DNA of 64,000 bases from Austropuccinia psidii (taxonomy: Eukaryota > Basidiomycota > Pucciniomycetes > Pucciniales > Sphaerophragmiaceae), in NCBI GenBank assembly GCA_023105745.1, contig JALGQZ010000011.1:24439975-24503974 (forward strand). The letters run 5' to 3'. Shown one piece after another: positions 34,641 through 45,726 of the stretch; position 1 is the stretch's first letter; every line of letters begins with the position of its first letter. The position numbers and the translations under genes are program-made. The notes beneath the pieces were generated by a model. It was not told where the DNA came from. It saw nothing but the letters and a program-made list of their open reading frames with translations, and made no database searches.

Positions 34641-37600
34641 AATTATTCTTGACTTGGCTTATATCTCAGCTTGTGCATGAGCTTTTACAAATTCTTCACT
34701 TTTCCCTGGGGTGATTGGAGTGGGGCCTTCCTACAGTTCTAAAGTGATCCTGTCAGTTACCTTCCATTCAGCTCAAAAGTAAGTCACATTGTTTCCTGGT
34801 ATGTATCACCATTTCAACTCAAGATTAATTTAAAAATCTGAATCCACTATATTAAAGCTCTCATATCTTTGTGTTATATTCAAGATCCTAGGACTCCATA
34901 TGTATATTTGGTTTATAAATAATAATATCAAAGTGATCAGGTCACCATATTTACCGGTAAACCAAAAAATAACATTATAATTTATCTTTTAACAGAATCA
35001 GCTATATAGTTTATTTGATAATATCTTGTGCTTCATTTAATATAGCTTGAAGAAATCATTATATAAAATGGTTATTCCCATTATCCCATAATACTACACA
35101 TATCAAATACACATAGTATAATTTAATTTCAATTTCAATTTCCATTCCATTTTTTGTTACATGGATGCTTTATATATATTCTTATGGATTCAGTACCTAC
35201 TCAAAATTCTTTTTGAAATACATGAATAAATCCAATTTTCATGCTCTCTTGATATATAGCTCTATAAATTTGTATGAAGTTTCCTTTACCTTGATAATCC
35301 TCCTTACGATTGTAATATTAATTAATAATCAGATTGAATATAAAATTAACAAATCTTCAGGAATGTTTTTCCAATTGAATGGAATAGTAAGAAATTCAAA
35401 ATTGTAACATTTTTCACTTTTTGTGTCCTAAATCTCCAGGGGATAAGGTTTAATGATCATAAAAATATTCACAACTTTGAAAGATTTTATATATAGCATA
35501 TACTATAAACTTGAAGATATTTAATAAAAAACTCTAAGTTTCTAAATAGTATCAATAAAGTTAATTCTTAATCAATTTTGTTTTGCTAAATCTAACTCTG
35601 ATTTTTATTTCTTGAGTTTCTATCCACAAACCTCCTTAAATTCTCAGTATCTACTACCTTCTTATTTATTTCTAAGCCTTAACATATATGTGGTATATCC
35701 CCTTGAATGCATACTTTGTAAATTGAATTAATTGGGCTCAAATAACCCTTATTAATTGTGTTTTTCATTAAAAAAATTATGCATCACATTTTTTAACAAC
35801 TTGAGTGAGTGAAAAATTAATTCCTTTCAGGGAAAAACCTATATTCTATCTCAAAGTAAAAGAAATAAAATTAAATCCTGCCCCCCACTTCCCACCAAAA
35901 CTCTATTAAAGGAATAAGAAAATGTGTATTCATTCAAAAGATTCAAAATTCAATTTCAGTGATTTTTAAATTATTTGGATGGGTTGTTGAACTGAAATTT
36001 GGCTACTTACCTTGGTAGAATTATACTTCACAAAATTGATGAATGGAAATGTTTTCGAATTTTTGGGTTAAAATTAGTGGATTAACTTCTGTTATTTTTC
36101 TTGGGAATACTGAATATTTTGATCTTTAACTTAACGGAATAGACCCTATTTTATATAGAAGAAAAAGGGCTTAACAGAGTCCTGACCTGATAGATATTTT
36201 ATTTCTAAACTAATTATTTTTGGTTACTCAGTCATCAAATAAATCTTCTCAGTATTTGCTTCATTGGTGAAAGTTGTTTTGAAAAACTCTTTGAAGTCAT
36301 TTCATTAAGTTTTTCATTACTTTTGGTGAGTGAAATTTTAAATATTATTTTAATCAAAGATACAAAAAATAGTTCTTTGATGCATTAATTCTTCAACTTT
36401 TCTTGTAGAATTACTTATTCAGCTATGGTATTTTTTTAATCCAGATAATATTTTGGAAAATTAACTTAATCCCTGGTGTGGAAATTATTAATATGATCCA
36501 AGTTCAAATAATACCTGTTTTTTTGAAGTTCATATAACAGATAGAAGTGGATTTGATTATAATTTTGGCTATCCAAAACTCCCTTAATATTCTCAAAATC
36601 TTTCTTTTGTGTGAAAACGGTTCAAATTAAGAAGCTTTCCATTCTTTTTTTCCAAGGGGGAGCCTATAAAATAATTAATATAAACATTGATTTCAAAGAG
36701 GTTTTTTCAACAAAAATGTTTCATGTGAGAAAGGAATTCTGAGAGAAGGTATAATGACCAATCTGTATTTCAATTAGATTATTAAAGAAATTGGAATTTT
36801 CTTTGTAAACTAATTAGTAATAGAAATATTTTGTTCTTTTTAATTGATAAAATTGATAAAATCATTAAAAACAGTTAATTTAAAATAATACTTTTAGCTA
36901 AAATTAGTTTTTAAGGATATTTAATAAGAATTAATCTAATTCAAATGAATTTTCCCAAGATATTTCTAATTTTTTAGAAGAAGTATTTATTTAAATTAAC
37001 CTAAATTGGAAAGAGCTCTCAATATTTTATTGATTTATTTATTAAAGCTTTATTTCAATATCTTTAAATCCACAAGACAAATAGTAGTTTTTTTATCCAA
37101 ATTATGTCAATTATGAATATATCTATATAATTTACTAATGGTAAAAATATTCTTGTATTGCTATTAAATCTCAATATGATTATCAGAATAACTCTGAAAT
37201 AGTTATAATGATGTTACTAAAACATGAATTTAATATATTGAGGTAATGCAAAATTTAAATTCAAGTACTTTAATAAGAGTAATTATTAATTTTCAATTCT
37301 TATTTGAAATTTAAAATTCAAATACTCAAAAAGAAGAAAAAGGCAGGAGTTTAATTTTGATCTCTTTTTTTTCACCTCAAAAAACAATCTACTTTTAAAT
37401 ATTCAATTAAATTAATTAAGTGTAAATACAAACACAAAAATGAATCTTTTAATTTATTTTATTTTATTTTAGTTCAATTTCTTTATAATATATAGATTAA
37501 TTTCATCAATTAATTATCATAATAATCAAAAGAAGCTTTACATATTAATAAAATTTTCAAAAAAGGTAAGCTAATCAAAGAAGTAGTAGAAATCGATAAG

Positions 37601-37741
37601 TTTTTTTTTGGAATTTTTAAGTTTCTAAATTCAAAACCTCTCTACTTATGGAAGATACTATTTAGAGATAGAAGCAACTTTATTCAGGTGGATTCGCAAG
37701 AATTAGAGAAAAAAGATACAAGATTCAAAATAGAATAAAGA
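34641..37741. other. AT-rich intergenic DNA without recognised genes
   Basis: I see no coding exon series, RNA gene or known repeat in these 3.1 kb. The 80-codon frame at 35165-35407 is hydrophobic and AT-driven, without family features. The last few hundred bases may include the 3' UTR of the beta-mannosidase remnant. Confidence 0.5.
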
Positions 37742-40700
37742 CTAATTGGGATGATGTTGATTGTCCCACATATTTCTAACAAACATTTTAATTTCTAAAT
37801 CTTGTAAAGATTCATCATCCGATCCTGTTGAAATAAATTCGAGTTGCCTTTTTTCACCTGGCCTCAGAAAAAATGAATTAGATGGTTTGTTTTTGTGAAT
37901 ATCCTTGAAATAACCCCAAACACCTGAATACAATTCAGATATTTTTGTTTAAAAAGGAAAAGGCAATTTTCAATAAGTATCAGTGAGGGGGCAAGAAAAA
38001 AATTCTAAATATTACCTGGTGGATGCTCCACTGTAAAACCAGAACAAAATTTGGGTCAAAAGATTTTTCAAATTCAGTAAAAAGACTATATTTTAATATA
38101 TTAATACTCCATTTACTTACCATTTACCCAAGCAGCAACTCCTCCTTCAGAGACCTCTATCAACACTTGGTTGCGACCAATAGGACGACTAACAACTTTG
38201 GTAGGCCATAGCCGACAATCTTTTAACGCAAGTAGTGGATAAAAGAACTGCTCATTGGAATATTTTCCATCTTTACCAGGAAGGCTAAGATGCAACCAAG
38301 CATCGTTGAGAGCCTGGCCTTTAGGGATCATAGCAGATATCTTGACTGAACCGTCTAGACGAGTAGAGCCGATGGGGCCAACCTTAAAGTCTGGGAAATT
38401 TCTCGATAACTTGCGGCCAGTAAAGTCGTACCCTGTCCATCCAATCAGTCGTTTGATTTCTCAGCAATTAACCTGAAAGTATTAAGAGACCAATTGCACA
38501 ATTGTGCTTGCAGGTCCATTGAGCAGTACCTTCAATCTCATGCCTGTTAAAGGTGATGTGAGTAACTCTGAAGGCTATAAACAACCAAACCAATGCTTAC
38601 CACAAATCAGAGGTGACATATATATCCAACGTTTTTTTTTCATAATCGTGGATGGGGAAGATGATGAAGTGATCTTGGACATGCTCAGCAATGTAATGAA
38701 AAACTTTCCAATGCCCCGTGTACTCAACTGAAGACCAACTGATACCCTCCCAAATGTCATTTACTATGTGAAAAATATAGCATCAGAATTGTCTACATTT
38801 CCCTCATATTAATACCATTGCAGAAAGAAAAAAGAAAAAACTGACATTGCCAATGAAATGCACCTAGATGGGTCGGAGATTTGAAAAAATAAAATCAGTT
38901 GGTACTATTAGTAGTCATAAAAGCCCACTAGATTCTCCGCAGTTTCACTTACCCATGTTTTTTTCAGCTCTACTGGCATCCAATCTGTAATAAGCTATTT
39001 GTGCAGCCATGAAGGCAGCTTGAAAAACTGCAATTTAAATATATAATTTAAATTACCAAAGCTTTCTTTGGATATCTATAGCGTTTTGTAACACACCTTG
39101 TGTAGAATAAGCCCATTGAGCCAACAAAGCGTGGTGATTTCCAGTGATGTTTGGAGTTGGATAATATTGTGTCACACCAGTAGTCAGTTGCATCTGGCCA
39201 TTGTCTGAAGGCCAAGGATATTGTAAGGTCCCCGCAGGATTATGCTACCAATGACAACGCAGAAAAAAGTCAGTTGGGCTTTTCAGAATGATAATTGTGT
39301 GAAATTCATTTCAACTCACTTTATTGTGAGCGCGGATAACAGATGAATTAAATGCATAGTCTTCAGGAGAATCTAGAACTCACTCCCAAGTGTAAATGGA
39401 AGGCATCAAATGAAATCCAAACTATGTTACAAACCAATTAATTTAGAGAACACCAAGTGGCTTCAGTATTATCCAATATCTGAATTAAGATTTAGGCAAT
39501 AACAAACTTACCTCGTTCACAAAACGAGCAACTGGGTAAGTCTTGTTGTTAAAGCTAACACTGGTATCATAGTTGTAGAGTTCTTGATCTCCATATATTT
39601 TGCCGGGGGTAAAGTTGTAATAACGAGAGACATAAGGATCTGCCAAGTGACAAGTCCTAACGTCAAGTATAAAATCATAGATTGCGATGAGGGTCAATAA
39701 ATTACTAACCCTTGAGTTGTAGAAGAGGGTATGTAAGATATTGAACGTGTGTTGTTTAAAACTACGTCCCTTATGACATCTATAAAGCATTAAAACGTAT
39801 GAATAATAAGAATATGAGGCAAGTTACTTAAAAAACCTACGGTTGTAAAGATAATCATATTGATTGAAATAAATTGACCTGTTTGACCAGCTTCGATTAG
39901 CAGCAATAAAATACCCTTCTCCCTGTTTTCAAAAAAAGATGTTGGCTGGATTAAAATGCATGAGCCATAAAATTCCCAACAAAAAACACACCTCATTGTT
40001 TCCAGCCCAAAGGGCAGTACTGGGATGGCGATTGAGTCTTGCAATATTTTCAGCTACTTCTGCCCTAATATTATCGAGGAAAGATCTTGGAGAGATTGGG
40101 TAGGCTCCACAAGAAAAAATGCTTTCAGACCAGGCTAAGATCCCCAACTTGTCACAAATCTAAAAAATAAGATGGTTAACCAGACCAAGTTGAAAATGAT
40201 GAGAGCTCATGGATGAATAACGGCTTAAAAAAAACCAACATCATAGAATTCATCTGTCTCATACGCTCCCCCACCCCAAATTCACACCACATTTTAATGA
40301 GCCAATAGGGCAGATTGAATCAAACAGCGAATGGTTGATGAATTTGTGCATGCGGCAAAGTTGTCAATTGGAATCATACTGATGCAGGTGAATTGAAGTC
40401 AATCATTTCTCACCAATTCTTGCAGCAGGAACAAGAAGGTACAGACCTTGAACCTTGAACGTAGAATGGTTTTCCATTGATCACAAAAGTGAAACGGGTT
40501 CCGGGTGTGATGCCTTGTGAGACTTCTTGAGTGCTGTAACAGCTTTGATCAACAACAATGGTCTGAAATCCAACACGTTCATACCAGGTTAATTGTGAAG
40601 TATTCTTCTCCTGATCATTAAAATCGAGTGTTAATTTCAAATCATAGAGTTTTGGATTACCAAGCGTGGCGGGATACCATAACTCTACGCTTTGATGGTC

Positions 40701-41701
40701 AATAGTATATTGCACGGTTAGAAAGTAATCAGGACCAAGATTTATATAATTAGCAGGTTTTGTAATAGAAAGAGTCTTTGGCTCCAGGCGGACAGAAGTT
40801 CCAACCAAGACGGCCGAGAGGGTCAGGGATGTATGATGAAGAGAACGAGCAGATGTGATAGGAAGAGTGACATTCAATATCCAAGGTTTGTTTTGATCGG
40901 GGTGAATATTGTTACGTTGACCTGGGAGAAAAGATTTCCGGTCACTAGAGTGGAAAACATATGAGATGAGTATAGCAAGAAGGTTACCTTTTTTGTGTAT
41001 ATCAATTACAGTCCTGTGAATCCAAAAGGACGCTGGAGGGGTATTCAGCTGATTGGGTCTAGGTTTTTCTCTCCTTCTTTGGAGAGTCAATTGGTTTTTT
41101 TCTTGCTCGAGATGGGCTGAGATTCCTTGGCCAGTTGTTAAGGATGGCCCACTTTCAAAAGGCTGCAAAGATATTCGAGTAGTCCTCTCACCCGGCCTTG
41201 GAGTAAAGTCAGGGATATTTTGTGAAAGACTTAAAGCTGACTTCATTGTCTCTTCTTTTTCACCGGAAAGACCAATTAGATAGGCTGGTTGGAGTCTAAA
41301 AATAATGTCAGAGAAGATAATCTATCACTAAGCTTTGAGTTTCAAGTCATTAGAGTGGAAGAATAACCTACGGGCCACAAGGAAGATAAGCCGGCCCTGG
41401 AAACCAGCAAGTTAGTTGACGAAGGAGGCCATCAGGTTTAGAGATGCTGCTTGTGACCAGAAGACGTACCCCAATCCCAGCCAAAATCAGATTGCTTCTT
41501 GCGCGCCCAGTTTCTGTAATTATACTCATAAAGCTCAAGGGTGGGAGCATGCTTTGATTCCCGGCCTGGAAACCAAATATTCCCAGGTTCGTGAGCCAAG
41601 CGGGAGGTGATGGCAGCAGCCGAGGCAAATCTTAGGGACAGGGATATGCTAGAGTGGCTGCAAGCAGCCAGGACAGACTCAGTAACTGAACGAATGACCA
41701 A
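37742..41701 (-). pseudogene. Beta-mannosidase (GH2 family), truncated and with nonsense codons
   Basis: About a dozen exons joined by short GT-AG introns encode a GH2 beta-mannosidase, the enzyme that removes terminal beta-mannose from oligosaccharides. Landmarks in order on the minus strand: KKQSDFGWDWGP near 41470 (spliced to AYLPCGP), GTRFTFVINGKPFYVQGS near 40460, IWGGGAYETDEFYD near 40270, GILAWSESIFSCGAYP near 40130, HPSTALWAGNNE near 40000 (acid/base Glu present), FVNE-FGFHLMPS near 39500-39410 (nucleophile Glu present), HWQLNDIWEGISWSSVEY near 38750, and C-terminal domains to the stop at 37742. Three in-frame stops fall in conserved positions (40294-40296, 40282-40284, 39380-39382); all are explained by C-to-T changes. 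The N-terminal sugar-binding domain is missing, because CDC73 sequence starts only about 200 bp away. Confidence 0.85.
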
Positions 41702-41908
41702 TTGGGGAAAGTTAGTCTCTTTTTGATTGGTAGAGGTTAGATTATCTTATATAGTACAAGGCTGGAAGAAAAAGGCTGACCATCAAAGACCCAACTCCGG
41801 AAGGCATGATCAGTAGAGCCAATTCATCCAAGCAAATCAAGGAGAGCAAGACGCTCAGCTGCTTTGTTCGGTTTTGTTTTACAGAAATCAGCCTGCTCGT
41901 TCTCTGCC

Positions 41909-42391
41909 ATGGCCAGCTCGGTATTGGCGGCTTCTGCCTCGAAATTTGACCCTCTACTTCTCCTAGGACAAGCGATATCAGCGAGAACGGATATTCATCT
42001 TCTTTCTCATGATAAAACGAAGGTCTTAAACCTATCCCTTGCCACGCATCTGTCGTTACCTGCACCAAACGGAAGGGTCTTGGTACCCAAATCACTCTCA
42101 ACACGTTACAGAAAACCAGGCACCCCCCATGAGGCTTCTCCAGCTAGGGATACAGATCATTTCTACAACTCTCAGAGCATTTTGTGTTGTTACTTGAATC
42201 GAGATAAAGGATTCGCCACATACATTCAAGAAGCCAACCAGCAGGGCTTCTCGTTTGTTTCTGCCACCGAGCAAAAAGCGGTAGCTGACTTCCTGGAGGG
42301 AAAGAGTGCAAGTACTGAACCTAGCTCAGTCGTAGCCTTAGAAGCTTCCCTGTGCCGAGGTTTCGATCCAAATCCAGCCGCCAGACAGTAA
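41909..42391 (+). pseudogene. CDC73: CDC73 (Paf1 complex subunit), N-terminal part only
   Basis: The frame starting MASSVLAASASKFDPLLLLG matches the N-terminal domain of fungal Cdc73: DPLLLL near the start, then VPKSLSTRYRKPGT, DHFYNSQSILCCYL, a segment with YIQEANQQGF, and FVSATEQKAVADFLEGK. Cdc73 is a subunit of the nuclear Paf1 complex, which couples RNA polymerase II elongation to histone modification. Only about 160 residues are present; fungal proteins are usually around 400, with a C-terminal Ras-like domain. A possible intron donor (ACA-GTAAGG at 42388) follows, but I find no continuing exon up to 43.4 kb, so I call it truncated. It is divergent from the beta-mannosidase remnant. Confidence 0.65.
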
Positions 42392-43457
42392 GGATCCGGT
42401 GTGCACAGAGGAATGTCAGGATAAGACAATGATTTAGCTCTTTCGAAGTATGCAAGTCAATTTCATGGACACATGAGGATGTGGATTGTCTAGCTCGGCA
42501 AGCTTAATTGACGTTGTCGATTGTCAGGACTGTCGGCCAGTCTGTAGGGTGAGCTGATGCAGGGACAAATGATGAGCTAGTTGCCCAGCCAATAAGGATG
42601 GGAGAAATGGGGAGCAGATGGGTTGGAGGCGGGCAATGAGAGAAAGCAGTCGAATCCACTGTGAATGAACTGGGAAATTGAAACTATGCAGCGAAGATTC
42701 TAGGAGAAAGCCAAAATGCTTAGTTTGATGATTTGTTTGAGGTACGAGCTGCAGGAATCCGAAGAAATGATTCCACGAGGCCTGCCTGCAAAGGCCCTTG
42801 GAGGAGCATCTGTCTGTACAGTAAGTACTGTTCAGCCTAAGGATGAGCTAGGAAGTAAAAACTAGATAAAGCAATGGGAATAATAGCTTGGAGCTGGCTT
42901 GATTGAGATGATTCTGGGGATAGTGAATCATTTTGATTTAAATTTGATTATTGAACAATAATGAAGAGAGTTTAAGGAAGTTAAATGAAGCTTGAAGTAG
43001 GTTTGATTGATCATAAGGTTTAATGGTGGAATCTGCTTTTAGTGGTATATAATGATGCATTTGATTTGAATCTTGATGTTGAGGAGGGGGTTGATGATGA
43101 TTTTGAAATGCAAAAGATTTGCTAACCAACAACCAGGATCAATGGAACCAACGCTGGAATGTTAATGACCCTGATTGTTTCCATAGCATTGGAGAGTGCA
43201 AAAGAGCAGGTGAAATTAAGGATGAGAATACAATAAGTGAAAAAACAATTGAGGTGATCAAAAAGGTTGGGGGGTGATGATATTTAATAATTGAGAAACA
43301 ATGAAGTTAGGTTTGAGGAAGAATGAAATTTGGATGATAAGAAAGAAGAGGGATGAAGGGGGGAAGATTCAAATTCATTATCTTGATTTCTTTTGATATT
43401 ACTATTTCAAGTATTATAATATCATATTTTTTTGGTTTTAAAAGATTTTCTCTTTTT
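42392..43457. other. Intergenic DNA, GC-rich at first then AT-rich, no gene found
   Basis: The first 500 bp share the higher GC of the neighbouring remnants and could hide short exons of CDC73. A frame near 42740-42860 is open but unrecognised. From 42.9 kb the sequence becomes AT-rich and probably holds the promoter of the next gene. Confidence 0.4.
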
Positions 43458-44637
43458 ATGATGGATCAAAATAGTCTCAGCAAAAGGGCTCACAAAGATA
43501 AACGCTTAAACCATTCATTTTCCAAAAAAAAGGAAGTTATGAAGAACAAGGATATCATGAAGAGATAGAAGAAGGTGAAATTTCTGAAGAAGCTGAAGAG
43601 GGTGAAATTGTTGAAGAAGCAGAAGAAGGTGAATTTATTGAAAAAGCTCCAAATAACTTAAAAATCAAGAGAATTCACGTCCAAAATCAAAAGAAGTTTC
43701 ATATTCAGTTTAACAATGATAATTATAGATTCTACCAAGATGAAAAAAGCAAAGATTTAGTTTGTATGATTAAATTCCATTCACTTGAAAAAATCAAAGA
43801 TCAAAATTCAGTAGCCTTCCAATTATCAAATATAATACAAGATTTTTATTATATGGCACAAAACCGTCTACATCAAAAAACTAACAAATTCTTAATTGGT
43901 GGGCAAATGAAATGTCTTGGATTTAGAGGTGGATATGATAAAGGAAAAAGTGCAGGTAAATAATATTAAATTTTGAATTTAAAAAAACAAAACGTTAATT
44001 TTTTTCTTTGTTTTTAGGAGTATATACACTACATAAAAAGTGTTCTTCTGAAAGAAAAGTAAAAGATGAAGAATTATGGAACAAGTTACCAAGTTATAAT
44101 AGTTTTCTCTCTCATAGATTTTATTTATTCACAAAAGATGGTTCTACTAATAATGAACGTTTGATGAAAAAATGGCAATTACCAAGTTGGGACGACTCCG
44201 AATGGAATGATAAAGACAAAATTGAAAATAGAAGATTATTCTCAAATGTATCAATCACTTACAATGATTTTCATAACCATGCTCATTGTGACAATGATTC
44301 AAACAATCTTACATATGGCTTATTCAGCTACATAGATATCAAAAATGGAAATCCAGTATCACCACCAACCAAATGTATAGGTCATAGTTTTTCTTTTCCA
44401 GATTGCAACTTGAATTTTGAATTTGGATTTAACAATGGTATTATAGAATTAATATGGCCTTCAAAAAAGATCTTACATCAAACAACCAAACCTCCTCTTG
44501 AAGTATCAACCAACAATACAACGACTCACTTTGGTTGCTCATTTCAAATTTCTAATGAATTAATTAAATGGGTGAAGAAACATGAGAGAGAGGGAACAGG
44601 AGATTTTGTAGATAAAACAATTGGAAGAGCACAATGA
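43458..44637 (+). CDS. Tet/JBP-like 2OG-Fe(II) oxygenase (one homopolymer frameshift)
   Basis: The protein starts MMDQNSLSKRAHKDKR and is very basic. After an A8 run at 43524-43531 the frame shifts into an acidic stretch of three EEGE-x-x-EEA-like repeats, then a globular domain. A 62-nt intron (43956-44017) is removed. The catalytic core has HNHAHCDND (HxD iron ligands in HCD), GHSFSFPDCNLNFEFGF, GIIELIWPSKKILHQTTKPP (distal His) and HFGCSFQIS. This order fits the fungal Tet-like oxygenase family, whose relatives oxidise 5-methylcytosine or thymine in DNA; in fungi such genes often expand with DNA transposons. The A8 shift may be a sequencing or assembly error; otherwise the gene is intact. 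Activity on DNA is inferred from the family only. Confidence 0.7.
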
Positions 44638-45726
44638 TGTGCCAAATATCAAAAAAATTGTAATTAGTATTTGAAAAATAGGATCTTGTTTTCACTGTCA
44701 TTTATCTCACAGAAATCTGAAATATTTTCACAAAAAATAACGCTCAAACTCACATTGTGGATTATTATTCATATTAAAATCAATTATTACTCATTTTTGA
44801 ATGTAGTATTATATATTCATAATTTAAATTGGTATTTTTGTATTAATTATGAGGTTTGGGAAATTCTTAATATATCTTGTGGTAATAATTTTGGATGTTT
44901 GACTTTGCATCAATTTAAAAAATCCATATGCAATGGATTTATTTACAAATGTAAACATTATCTTTTCAAGTTGAAGTACTATTAAACTACTAGTTCAGTA
45001 ATAAAGTGTTTTTTTCATATCAACTAATTGTACATGTTCAGAAACATGAATAGAAAGATTCAATTATATAAAACTTTCAAATTTCTTTCAAGTAGAATTC
45101 TTAATGGAAAGAATCTCTTATGTCATTTATGAATTGTACTATAATACAAAGTTTCATTTTGCGGTTGAATGCTCTTAAAATCAAGGTGGTCCACAAAAGG
45201 TATTGTTGAAAATTGAGATGAATTTCACTTAATGAATAAGTAATACTATATTATGAAAATATAATCAGAAGAATAGTTCTAAAGGCTAATGATATTATGT
45301 TTGACTAATAGTTGCCACAAATACGTTTTAACTGACCCCAAATGTTTATATAGTATAGAAAGGTCAAGTTTCAAATTTATATTCATCATATTCTCTGCTA
45401 TTTGTGCTCACTAGTAAGATATGATTGTGTAATTTATTGTCCAAAAATCTTGAAGCTTGCATGTCAGATGAATAGTGTGAAAGAAGTTTAATATTTAAAT
45501 TTGAAAACTATCATATTGTATTAAATCTCAATTACAAGGGGGAATTTCTTACTATCTTAAGATTATTGTAATAGAATGATGATCAAGTAGTATAATTCAA
45601 GACCTGAGGAGAACTCACAAAAATAATGTATTTTAAGCGGTGGGGAAAGTTGGAGATGGCCAATAAGAGTAAGGATTGAAAAATGGCAATTGCAAAATAG
45701 TTATTAAAAACATGATAAATTTAAAA
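44638..45726. other. AT-rich intergenic DNA, no gene found
   Basis: This is the 3' side of the oxygenase gene and of the minus-strand gene that follows. The 104-codon frame at 44671-44985 is AT-driven, begins within the presumed 3' UTR and has no motif. Confidence 0.45.

Noticed and set aside
35165..35407. 80-codon hydrophobic ORF
   Set aside because: AT-rich composition explains the Ile/Leu/Tyr/Asn bias. There is no homology signal or gene context.
41742..42104. Minus-strand 120-codon ORF upstream of beta-mannosidase
   Set aside because: It is antisense to the CDC73 match and shows none of the expected GH2 N-terminal motifs.
44671..44985. 104-codon ORF after the Tet-like gene
   Set aside because: It lies in the presumed 3' UTR, is AT-driven and lacks motifs.
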